A DNA stretch of 9,736 nt from Solirubrobacterales bacterium (GCA_030152805.1 JASLIG010000084.1:1-9736); one strand, 5' to 3'. Shown: positions 1 to 5,764, numbered from the stretch's first letter. A program made the numbers and translations. Notes: generated by a model from the sequence alone, not told the origin.

Positions 1-265
1 AGATGTGTCGCGAGAGCAGCTGTTCGACCGGGCGGTAGAGGGTCGAAATCGTGATGAAGACCGCCGACCAGAGCACGGTGATCTGCCCGTAGTCGGGCTT
101 GGAGAGCACGTGCGAGGCGATGAAGAAGTAGACGTAGGTGATCACCCCGGTGAGTCCGACGCCGATCGCCAGGAAGCTCGCCGTCTTGCCGTAGTCGGCG
201 GTCGCCGAGCCATTGCCGCTGGCGGCGCCAGCGCGGGCGCCGAGCAGTTTGCGCAGCGCTCGCAT
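1..265 (-). CDS. Polysaccharide flippase-like membrane protein, N-terminal 88 residues (partial)
   Basis: The first 88 residues of a membrane protein are visible; the rest lies beyond base 1. A short basic start (MRALRKLLGARAG) and a Gly/Ser/Ala linker are followed by a hydrophobic segment at about residues 29-52. A second amphipathic or hydrophobic stretch at about 61-75 (GQITVLWSAVFITIST) leads into LYRPVEQLLSRH. The 'YG.I...WS..F......RP.EQ' pattern resembles the first two helices of Wzx-type oligosaccharide flippases and related polysaccharide biosynthesis proteins (MOP superfamily), which move lipid-linked sugars across the membrane. The ATG overlaps the TGA of the upstream glycosyltransferase (TGATG), so translation is probably coupled. 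The neighbouring glycosyltransferase supports a cell-surface glycan role. The family call rests on a fragment and on context; it could be another multi-helix polysaccharide protein. Confidence 0.6.
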   Translation of the reverse strand, partial: MRALRKLLGARAGAASGNGSATADYGKTASFLAIGVGLTGVITYVYFFIASHVLSKPDYGQITVLWSAVFITISTLYRPVEQLLSRHI

Positions 266-1251
266 CAGCGCGGCTGGTCGCCGGGCTCGTAATGGGAGGG
301 CGGCACCTCGAGCGCCAGCTCGACCCGGCGCACGCGCTCGAAGACCCGCTGGGTCATCACTCGCTGGCTGGCGAGCAGGTCGCCGATCACGCCCAGGGCG
401 ACCAGCTGCACCGCGGCGATGAAGAGCACCGCGCCGAGGATCAGCGACTGGATGTGGCCGGCGCTGTCGCCGTTGAAGATCCAGTCGAGCAGGAAGGGCA
501 TCCAGGCGGCGAGGGCGAGGATCGCGACGAGGAGCCCGGCGCTGGCGAACACCCGCAGCGGCTCGTAGCGCGCGTAGATGCGCAGGATCGAGAGCGCGTT
601 GCGGCGCACGTAGGCCCCGGTCGAGTCGAAGAGCCGTGACTCGCGCGTCCGCGGGTTGGTGGCGACCTCGACCTGGTCGACCGCGACCAGCATCTTTCCC
701 GCCTGGATCAGGCTCTCCAGGGTGTAGGTGAAGTCGTCGACGACGAGGACGCTGAGAGCCGCCTCGCGGTTGTAGGCGCGGAAGCCGGAGGTGGTGTCGG
801 CGATCTCGGTACCGGAGAGGCGGCGCACCACCCAGCTGCCCAGTCGCTGCAGCCGTTTCTTCCCCCCGGAGAAGTGCTCGATATCGCTCACCCGACGGTC
901 GCCGACGACCATGTCGGCCTCGCCGGCGAAGATCGGCGCCACCAGCTTGGGAATGTCGGCGCCGCTGTACTGGTTGTCGGCGTCGGTGTTGACGATCACG
1001 TCGGCGCCGAGCTTGAGGCAGGCGTCGAGTCCGGCCTGGAAGCCCGCCGCGAGCCCCTTGTTGTTGGTCAGGCGCACGATGTGCTCGACCCCCTGGGCGC
1101 GGGCGACCTCAACCGTGCGGTCGGTCGAGCCGTCGTCGATGACCAGGAGCTCGACGGTGTCGATTCCCGGAATTTGGCGTGGGATGTCGGCGATCGTGGC
1201 TGGGAGGGTGGATGCCTCGTTCAGGCAGGGGATTTGGACGATCAGCTTCAT
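265..1251 (-). CDS. Family 2 glycosyltransferase with C-terminal membrane anchor (DPM1/bactoprenol-sugar type)
   Basis: This is a 328-residue GT-A fold glycosyltransferase of family GT2. It starts in the canonical way (MKLIVQIPCLNEASTL), and the nucleotide-binding strand ends in IDDGSTD (38-44). NNKGLAAGFQAG (63-74) follows. NTDADNQY (88-95) carries the metal-binding Asp motif. DTTSGFRAYNR (152-162) is the acceptor-side motif typical of dolichyl-phosphate-mannose synthase-like enzymes. Two membrane helices near the C-terminus (about 232-255 and 267-294) anchor it. It probably transfers an activated sugar to a polyprenyl phosphate or a lipid-linked glycan on the cytoplasmic face. The open frame continues upstream to 2139, but that part runs antisense through ribD and lacks glycosyltransferase sequence, so the ATG at 1251 is chosen. 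No good Shine-Dalgarno is seen. A TACCCT (-10-like, minus strand 1270-1265) could give a very short leader. The downstream flippase-like gene is coupled to it. The donor and acceptor sugars cannot be told. Confidence 0.9.
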   Translation of the reverse strand: MKLIVQIPCLNEASTLPATIADIPRQIPGIDTVELLVIDDGSTDRTVEVARAQGVEHIVRLTNNKGLAAGFQAGLDACLKLGADVIVNTDADNQYSGADIPKLVAPIFAGEADMVVGDRRVSDIEHFSGGKKRLQRLGSWVVRRLSGTEIADTTSGFRAYNREAALSVLVVDDFTYTLESLIQAGKMLVAVDQVEVATNPRTRESRLFDSTGAYVRRNALSILRIYARYEPLRVFASAGLLVAILALAAWMPFLLDWIFNGDSAGHIQSLILGAVLFIAAVQLVALGVIGDLLASQRVMTQRVFERVRRVELALEVPPSHYEPGDQPR

Positions 1252-1277
1252 AAGGCGCGGGCTCAGGGTATCCGCGA

Positions 1278-1422
1278 GGGGGGTCGGTGCGCGCGAGCCG
1301 GACCGCCTTGGCGCGCGGGTCCTGTCGCGGGGTGAGGGGGCCTGCGGGCTGTCCACGGCTGTCCTCGACCCCCTCACCCCACGCCACCCGCGCGAGGAGC
1401 CGCTCGGGCACACCGACCCCAC
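1278..1422. repeat. Large imperfect palindrome in the ribD/glycosyltransferase gap; copy A of a two-copy structured repeat
   Basis: Nested, roughly concentric inverted repeats run through this stretch. GGGGTCGGTG 1280-1289 pairs with 1411-1420. CGAGC 1294-1298 pairs with 1402-1406. CGCGCGGGT 1312-1320 pairs with 1386-1394. GGGGTGAGGGGG 1329-1340 pairs with 1369-1380, the last a perfect 12-bp stem with a 28-nt loop. The loop holds an 8-bp direct repeat, GGCTGTCC, at 1347-1354 and 1357-1364. The inner part, 1310-1403 on the minus strand, is homologous to 2471-2570 inside ribD. It could act as a hairpin in the leader of either divergent transcript, as a bidirectional terminator or insulator, or be a MITE-like dispersed repeat. 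No flanking duplication could be identified by eye. That the repeat exists is directly seen; its function is unknown. Confidence 0.8.
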
Positions 1423-1470
1423 CATGTGATGAGTTCCCAGACGCCGAGCCGTGGCGGAGTAAGCTTGGTT

Positions 1471-1486
1471 GATTGACCAGTCAATC
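1471..1486. promoter_or_regulatory. 16-bp operator-like dyad just upstream of ribD
   Basis: GATTGAC-CA-GTCAATC is a perfect 7-bp inverted repeat with a 2-bp spacer, ending 6 bases before the ATG at 1493. Short A+T-containing dyads with a TTGACC.GTCAA-like core are typical of TetR-family operators, although other dimeric regulators use similar sites. Its position would let a bound repressor block initiation at a ribD promoter. No regulator gene lies in the window, and no single well-spaced -35/-10 pair could be assigned around it. A GGCGGAG at 1453-1459 lies 9 bases before an in-frame TTG at 1469. If translation began there, the dyad would be coding. Confidence 0.45.
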
Positions 1487-1492
1487 GGTCGC

Positions 1493-2644
1493 ATGAACAC
1501 GCAGCTCACAGGCACGGATCGGACCCACATGCGCAGGGCGCTCGAGCTTGCGGAGCGCGGACGCGGGCGCGTCAGCCCCAATCCTCTTGTCGGAGCTTTG
1601 GTGGTGCGCGACGGCGAGGTAATTGGCGAAGGGTTCCACGCGGAATTGGGGGGGCTGCACGCGGAGCGGGCGGCTCTCATGGATTGCCGGAGCAAGGGAG
1701 AAGATCCGGCGGGGGCGACGATGTACGTGACGTTGGAGCCTTGTGCGCACACGGGGCGGCAGCCGCCGTGCACCGAGGCGATCCTCGAGGCTGGAATCTC
1801 ACGGGTCGTGATCGCCTCCGACGATCCGAGCGAGAAGGCGGCGGGGCGCGGTCCCGGCATCTTGCGCGACGGCGGAGTGGAGGTCGAGTTCGCGGCGGGA
1901 GAGGAGGCGACGGCGGCTCGGTTGCTGAACCAGCCCTTCCGCAAGCACGCCCGGACGGGACTGCCGCTGGTGACGCTGAAGCTGGCGATGTCGCTCGATG
2001 GTCGAACCTCGACCCCACGCGGCGACTCCCCCTGGATCTCGGGAGAGCGCAGTCGCGAGCTGGTCCACCGCTGGCGAGCCGAATCCGACGCGATCGCCGT
2101 CGGCATCAACACCGTCCTCGCCGACGACCCCCTCCTCACCGCCCGCCTCCCGGACGCCCGTCAACCCCTCCGCGTCGTCTTCGACCGCCAGGCCCGCCTC
2201 CCCCTCGACGCCCAGCTGCTCGAGACTCTTGACCAGTCGCCGGTGCTCGTGATCGTCGCGCCGGAAGCTGATGCCTCGCTCCTGCGCGACGCCGGCGCGG
2301 ATGTCCTGGTCGCCGATGGCATCGAAGCGGCTCTCGCCGAACTGGGCCGCCGCAGCATCACCAGCCTCTTCCTGGAGGGCGGCCAGGCTCTGGCTGCAGC
2401 GTTTCAGGCAGCCGATCAGCTAGACGAAGCAAGGACTTTCGTCGCCCCGATCCTCCTCGGCGGGGCACAGGCGGCTCCTCGCGTGGGTGGCGCGGATGCG
2501 GGGGGGCCGAGAACGGAGGCGCAGCCCCCGCCCGCAGGCCCCCCCGCAGTCGCGACAGGCCCCGCGCGCCTAGCCCCCTTGTCCCACACCGTAGAACGCA
2601 TCGGCGACGACACCCTGATCACGGCCCGGTTCAAGGAGTGGTGA
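1493..2644 (+). CDS. ribD: Bifunctional riboflavin deaminase/reductase RibD, with a repeat-derived insert
   Basis: RibD deaminates the pyrimidine formed by GTP cyclohydrolase II and then reduces its ribosyl side chain with NADPH. The product is 383 residues. The N-terminal cytidine-deaminase-like domain shows SPNPLVGALVV (28-38), the zinc ligand and catalytic Glu in GGLHAERA (H56, E58), and PCAHTGRQPPC (C84, C93). The C-terminal reductase domain has LKLAMSLDGRTSTPRGDSPW (162-181), DDPLLTAR (211-218) and LFLEGGQAL (292-300). After the usual ILLGG (320-324) comes a Pro/Ala/Gly-rich stretch, about 327-359, not expected in the family. It is encoded by the repeat at 2471-2570. The native end, VERIGDDTLITA, then resumes. 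The start is uncertain: ATG 1493 is favoured, ATG 1529 is close to the family N-terminus, and TTG 1469 has the best Shine-Dalgarno. It leads the rib operon, and its TGA overlaps the ribE ATG. Both catalytic domains look intact; whether the insert affects reductase activity is unknown. Confidence 0.93.
   Translation: MNTQLTGTDRTHMRRALELAERGRGRVSPNPLVGALVVRDGEVIGEGFHAELGGLHAERAALMDCRSKGEDPAGATMYVTLEPCAHTGRQPPCTEAILEAGISRVVIASDDPSEKAAGRGPGILRDGGVEVEFAAGEEATAARLLNQPFRKHARTGLPLVTLKLAMSLDGRTSTPRGDSPWISGERSRELVHRWRAESDAIAVGINTVLADDPLLTARLPDARQPLRVVFDRQARLPLDAQLLETLDQSPVLVIVAPEADASLLRDAGADVLVADGIEAALAELGRRSITSLFLEGGQALAAAFQAADQLDEARTFVAPILLGGAQAAPRVGGADAGGPRTEAQPPPAGPPAVATGPARLAPLSHTVERIGDDTLITARFKEW
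2471..2570 (+). repeat. Copy B of the structured repeat, in frame inside ribD
   Basis: The segment is homologous to 1310-1403 on the opposite strand. The first 22 bases match at 21 positions (GCGGCTCCTCGCG then GGGTGGCG). The last 20 match at 19 (CGCGACAGG, one mismatch, CCCGCGCGCC). By eye about 70 of 94 positions agree overall, with small indels in the middle. It forms its own hairpin. TGCGGGGGGGCC (2497-2508) pairs perfectly with 2537-2548. The stem continues outward through 2491-2495 with 2550-2554 (one G-T pair, one mismatch between). A second stem joins 2480-2487 and 2561-2568 with one G-T pair. The outer arms present in copy A are absent here. It contributes residues of about 327-359 of RibD without breaking the frame. 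Confidence 0.8.
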
Positions 2645-3249
2645 TGTTCACGGGGTTGATCGAAGACATCGGCAGCATCGAATCGGTTGAGTCCGGAACC
2701 GACGGAGCTCGTCTGCGGATCGCAACTCGCCTAGCAGGCGAGATCGCCGAAGGTGATTCCGTGGCTGTCGATGGGATTTGCCTGACCGCCACCTCGGTCG
2801 ATGACAACGGCTTCAAGGTCGAGGCAATGAACCAAACGTTGAACGTCACCGCCCTCGGAAGTCTGGAAGTGGGTGGTCGCGTCAACCTGGAGCTGGCAAT
2901 GAAGGCCTCCGATCGACTCGGTGGCCACATCGTCCAAGGGCACGCCGACGGCGTCGCCGAAGTGCTGTCGGTCGGGGAGGACGGGTTCGCTCGGCGATTG
3001 AAGGTGAAGCTCGGTCCAGAGCTGATCCGCTACCTGGTCGAGAAGGGCTCGATCGCGCTCAGCGGGGTCAGCCTCACGGTGGCAGTGATCGGCGAGGGCT
3101 GGGTTGAGGTCTCATTGATCCCCGAGACCTTGGAGCGGACCAATCTTGGTGAAGTCGAGCCGGGAGACAAGCTGAACGTCGAGTGCGATGTGGTGGCTAA
3201 GTATGTTGAGCGATTGGTGGCGCCATTCGCCGGAAAGGAGCAGGCGTGA
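2644..3249 (+). CDS. ribE: Riboflavin synthase, alpha subunit
   Basis: Riboflavin synthase dismutates two 6,7-dimethyl-8-ribityllumazine molecules into riboflavin and the RibH substrate. The 201-residue product has the expected two lumazine-binding half-domains. The first (1 to about 96) has MFTGLIEDIG and GDSVAVDGICLTAT (37-50, C46). The second (about 97 onward) has GGHIVQGHADG (93-103, H100), KGSIALSGVSLTV (134-146) and the strongly conserved LIPETLERTNLG (158-169). The equivalent first-half motif has drifted to NQTLNVTALG (63-72). ATG 2644 is chosen over the GTGs at 2638 and 2641. It gives the universal MFTG start, and AAGGAG (2633-2638) lies 5 bases upstream. The ATG overlaps the ribD TGA, so the two are coupled. 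Its codon use is less GC-extreme than that of ribBA and ribH. Confidence 0.96.
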   Translation: MFTGLIEDIGSIESVESGTDGARLRIATRLAGEIAEGDSVAVDGICLTATSVDDNGFKVEAMNQTLNVTALGSLEVGGRVNLELAMKASDRLGGHIVQGHADGVAEVLSVGEDGFARRLKVKLGPELIRYLVEKGSIALSGVSLTVAVIGEGWVEVSLIPETLERTNLGEVEPGDKLNVECDVVAKYVERLVAPFAGKEQA

Positions 3250-4583
3250 GCCAGATGACGGAGCGCCAGAAGACAGAGAAGCCGGTCGAGCAGGAAGCCG
3301 AGAGCCCGTTCTCGACGGTCGAGGAAGGCATCGAGGAGATCCGCCGCGGCCGCATGGTCGTCGTCTGCGACAGCGAGGATCGTGAGAACGAGGGCGACCT
3401 GGTGATGGCCGCCCAGTTTGCGACGCCGGAGGCGATCAACTTCATGGCCAAGGAGGCGCGGGGCCTGATCTGCCTGGCGCTGACCGCCGAGCACTGCGAG
3501 AGGCTCGGCCTCAACCTGATGGCGGCCAAGAACGAGGCGCCGCTGCAGACCGCCTTCACGGTGACGATCGAGGCGGCCGGCGGGGTCAGCACGGGCATCT
3601 CGGCCCACGACCGCGCCCACACGGTCCAGGTCGCGATCGACCCCAGCTCGGGGCCGCGCGACATCGTCGTACCCGGCCACATGTTCCCGCTGCGCGCCAA
3701 GGACGGTGGCGTGCTCGAGCGCACCGGCCACACCGAGGCCAGCGTCGACCTCGCCCGCCTCGCCGGCCTCACCCCCGCCGGGGTGATCTGCGAGGTGATG
3801 AACGACGACGGCACGATGGCGCGCGTCCCCGACCTCGTTCCCTACTGCGAACGCCACGGCCTGAAGATGATCACGATCGCCGACCTGATCGCCTACCGGC
3901 GCCGCACCGAGAAGCTGGTCGAACGGGTCGTCGCCACCAGCCTGCCGACCGAGTTCGGCGATTTCAGCGCCGTCGGCTACCGCTCCCTGGTCGACGACAA
4001 GCACCACGTGGCGATGGTCAAGGGCGACGTCGACGGTGCCGAGGACGTGCTCGTCCGCGTCCACAGCGAGTGCCTCACCGGTGACGTCTTCCACAGCATG
4101 CGCTGCGATTGCGGCGAGCAACTGGTCGCGGCGCTGACCCAGATCGAGCGCGAGGGGCGCGGCGTCCTCCTCTATCTCTCCCAAGAGGGTCGCGGCATCG
4201 GCCTGCTCAACAAGCTCAAGGCCTACAAGCTGCAGGAGGAGGGGGCCGACACGGTCGAGGCCAACCTCAAGCTGGGTCTTCCGGCCGACCTTCGCGACTA
4301 CGGGATCGGCGCCCAGATCCTCGGCGACCTCGGCTTGAGCAGCATCCGCATCCTCACCAACAACCCGAAGAAGATCGTCGGGTTGGAGGGCTACGGCCTC
4401 TCGGTCACCGAGCAGGTGCCGATCGAGTCGACGCCCAACGCCCACAACGAGGCCTACCTGCGCGCCAAGCGCGACAAGATGGGCCACTCGCTGCACCACC
4501 AGGGCCTCGCCCTCGACGAGGAGATGATCCGCGACGAGGACGAACGCGACGCCGCCAGTGAGAGCGAGGCGGCGGGTGGCTGA
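3246..4583 (+). CDS. ribBA: Bifunctional RibBA: DHBP synthase / GTP cyclohydrolase II
   Basis: The protein supplies both precursors of riboflavin. The N-terminal domain (about 23-225) makes 3,4-dihydroxy-2-butanone 4-phosphate from ribulose-5-phosphate. The C-terminal domain (about 226-420) opens GTP. DHBP synthase signatures are DSEDRENEGDL (42-52), GVSTGISAHDRA (113-124), FPLRAKDGGVLERTGHTEA (147-165) and CEVMNDDGTMAR (182-193). GTP cyclohydrolase II shows RVHSECLTGDVFHSMRCDCG (271-290) with zinc ligands C276, C287 and C289. It also has SQEGRGIGL (312-320), ADLRDYGIGAQIL (347-359) with the D348/R350 pair, and TNNPKK (371-376). All key residues are present, so both activities are expected. 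The GTG at 3246 overlaps the ribE TGA (GTGA) and has AAGGAG 5 bases upstream; ATG 3255 is an alternative. About 25 charged residues precede the first domain, and a charged tail (about 421-445) follows the second. Its end overlaps ribH. Confidence 0.97.
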   Translation: MSQMTERQKTEKPVEQEAESPFSTVEEGIEEIRRGRMVVVCDSEDRENEGDLVMAAQFATPEAINFMAKEARGLICLALTAEHCERLGLNLMAAKNEAPLQTAFTVTIEAAGGVSTGISAHDRAHTVQVAIDPSSGPRDIVVPGHMFPLRAKDGGVLERTGHTEASVDLARLAGLTPAGVICEVMNDDGTMARVPDLVPYCERHGLKMITIADLIAYRRRTEKLVERVVATSLPTEFGDFSAVGYRSLVDDKHHVAMVKGDVDGAEDVLVRVHSECLTGDVFHSMRCDCGEQLVAALTQIEREGRGVLLYLSQEGRGIGLLNKLKAYKLQEEGADTVEANLKLGLPADLRDYGIGAQILGDLGLSSIRILTNNPKKIVGLEGYGLSVTEQVPIESTPNAHNEAYLRAKRDKMGHSLHHQGLALDEEMIRDEDERDAASESEAAGG

Positions 4584-5094
4584 GTCGGGCGCCTTCCTCG
4601 AGGCGTTCGGCGAGGAGGAGCGGGCGGCCCTCTCGGAGCGCCGCTTCGCCGTCTGCGTCGGCCGCTTCTACGAGGACCTCGCCGAACGGCTGCTCAGCGG
4701 CGCCCGCGAAGGCTTCGAGATGGCGGGGGTGCCGGCGGCGTCGGTCAGCGAGGTCTCTGTACCCGGCGCCTACGAGCTGCCTTTCTCCGCCAAGCTGCAC
4801 GCGACGACCGGCGCCTTCGACGGCGTCGCCTGCCTCGGCGTCGTCATCCGCGGCGAGACCGACCACTACGACGTCGTCTGCGCCGAGGCCGCCCGCGGCA
4901 TCCAGGACGTGCAGCTCGAAACCGGCGTGCCCTGTGCCTTCGGCGTGATCACCTGCGACACGATGGAGCAGGCGCTCGCCCGCGCCGGCGGCGGCAAGCG
5001 CGACCAGGGCCGCAACGCCGCCCTCACTGTGGCCCGCATGGCCCTGCTCAAACAGGCCGTCAACCCGTACCGCTGGCAGGTCCGCGACGGCTAG
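4576..5094 (+). CDS. ribH: 6,7-dimethyl-8-ribityllumazine synthase
   Basis: Lumazine synthase condenses the RibD-derived pyrimidine with DHBP from RibBA to form the RibE substrate, usually within an icosahedral or pentameric shell. The 172-residue product shows GRFYEDLAERLLSGA (29-43), SVPGAYELP (61-69), GVVIRGETDHYDVV (88-101) with catalytic H97, FGVITCDTMEQALARAG (122-138) with phosphate-binding R137, and NAALTVARMALL (147-158). The Tyr after GRF, where E. coli and B. subtilis have Asn, is a variant I also recall from alphaproteobacterial enzymes. The usual NKG is DQG here (143-145), a mild oddity. GTG 4576 is preferred because GAGG (4566-4569) lies 6 bases upstream; GTG 4558 is in frame but has no such site. 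The start overlaps the ribBA end by 8 bases. The TAG is part of a CTAG shared with the stop of the convergent vapC, leaving no room for a terminator. Confidence 0.95.
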   Translation: MAESGAFLEAFGEEERAALSERRFAVCVGRFYEDLAERLLSGAREGFEMAGVPAASVSEVSVPGAYELPFSAKLHATTGAFDGVACLGVVIRGETDHYDVVCAEAARGIQDVQLETGVPCAFGVITCDTMEQALARAGGGKRDQGRNAALTVARMALLKQAVNPYRWQVRDG

Positions 5095-5471
5095 ATCGCG
5101 GGGAGGACGGCGATTGGGTAGCGACGCATCGTGCGATCGGAAGTCACCAGCGTGAGATCGTCGAGATGCGCTTGGCAGACGAGCATGCGGTCGAACGGAT
5201 CGCGGTGGTGATCTGGCAGCGACTCCACCGCGAGGGCATGTTGCAGCGACACCGGCATCGTCTCGAAATGCTGTTCCTCGAGTGCCTGCTCGAGGTGTGG
5301 CGGAAATTGAAGCCTGCCCCGAGATGCCTTGATCCTCATCTCCCAGACGCTGACTACGCTGACGTAGACGGCGTTTGCTCTGTCTTCGATCCGCGCCAAT
5401 GCTGTGGCGGACAGCCGCTCTGGCTCGGACAGAAGCCAGATCAACGCATTGGTGTCGAGGAGGAGCTTCAC
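5091..5471 (-). CDS. vapC: VapC-type PIN-domain toxin
   Basis: This is a 126-residue PIN-domain protein of the length usual for VapC ribonuclease toxins. It starts with the first acidic motif, MKLLLDTNALIWLL (D6). It carries a conserved Glu in VSVVSVWEMRIK (E44), then the HRDPFDRMLVCQA block (89-101, D91/D94), and ends with LVTSD (D112). These acidic residues normally bind Mg2+ for RNA cleavage, and all are present, so it is probably active. The GTG at 5471 is chosen. It overlaps the antitoxin TGA (GTGA), which fits translational coupling, and it gives the family-typical N-terminus; the frame stays open upstream only through antitoxin sequence. The RNA target is unknown. Codon use is less GC-biased than in the flanking ribBA/ribH, consistent with acquisition by transfer. 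Its stop shares a CTAG with the ribH stop. Confidence 0.92.
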   Translation of the reverse strand: MKLLLDTNALIWLLSEPERLSATALARIEDRANAVYVSVVSVWEMRIKASRGRLQFPPHLEQALEEQHFETMPVSLQHALAVESLPDHHRDPFDRMLVCQAHLDDLTLVTSDRTMRRYPIAVLPAI

Positions 5472-5764
5472 TCGGATGTGCGCTTCCAGTCCTCGGGCCA
5501 CTCCTCCTCGGGACCGTAGAATTCTTCGGCGATTTCCTTGTCGACCTTCGCCATCTCCTCGTCAGAGGCCATCCAGACTTGGCCTCGCCAAACACCAAGG
5601 GTCCGCTTGCCGGGCTCCTTCTGAGGGACGGGCACCAGCTTCGCTGCCGGCTTCCCCGCGCGGCTGATCACGATCTCCTCGCCTTTCTCCACCCGCTCGA
5701 CAAGCTTCGAGAGATGGGTCTTTGCCTCGTGCATGTTCACGGTCTCCAAGTCCTTGGCGCTCAT
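5468..5764 (-). CDS. vapB: Phd/YefM-family antitoxin paired with VapC
   Basis: The 98-residue product has the Phd/YefM fold signature TVNMHEAKTHLSKLVERVEKGE (9-29). IVISRAGKPAAKLVPV (31-46) follows; this N-terminal part dimerises and binds the operon's own operator. The acidic C-terminal tail with EEFYGPEEEWPEDW (80-93) is the part expected to neutralise the toxin. The ATG at 5764 has GAGGGG 7 bases upstream on the minus strand. A TTG at 5782 would add six residues but lacks support. The gene precedes vapC in the usual antitoxin-first order with a 4-base overlap. It is probably autoregulated from the A+T-rich gap at 5765-5852. Confidence 0.92.
   Translation of the reverse strand: MSAKDLETVNMHEAKTHLSKLVERVEKGEEIVISRAGKPAAKLVPVPQKEPGKRTLGVWRGQVWMASDEEMAKVDKEIAEEFYGPEEEWPEDWKRTSE

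Noticed and set aside
1109..1411. Possible small gene on the minus strand crossing the palindrome
   Set aside because: Its frame overlaps the well-supported glycosyltransferase start, and its composition is explained by the repeat; no ribosome-binding site or family features were seen.
1395..1420. tRNA-like GTGCCCGAGCGG string on the minus strand
   Set aside because: It recalls the 5' part of some tRNAs, but no anticodon stem, T-loop (GGTTCGAATC-like) or acceptor pairing follows.
1252..1492. FMN (RFN) riboswitch upstream of ribD, suggested by a GGGGTCGGTG string at 1280-1289
   Set aside because: Actinobacterial RFN elements contain a similar string, but the conserved blocks that should follow (GGCGGU and the paired helices) are absent. 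The string is better explained as the outer arm of the palindrome, pairing with 1411-1420.
1252..2139. Extension of the glycosyltransferase frame upstream to 2139 on the minus strand
   Set aside because: The extra sequence lies antisense to ribD, has no glycosyltransferase content and ends exactly where a canonical GT2 N-terminus begins at 1251.
3030..4499. A 489-codon antisense open frame opposite ribE and ribBA
   Set aside because: It is the shadow of strongly G/C-ending codons in ribBA. The translation is repetitive in Ala, Val, Asp and Arg and resembles no protein family.
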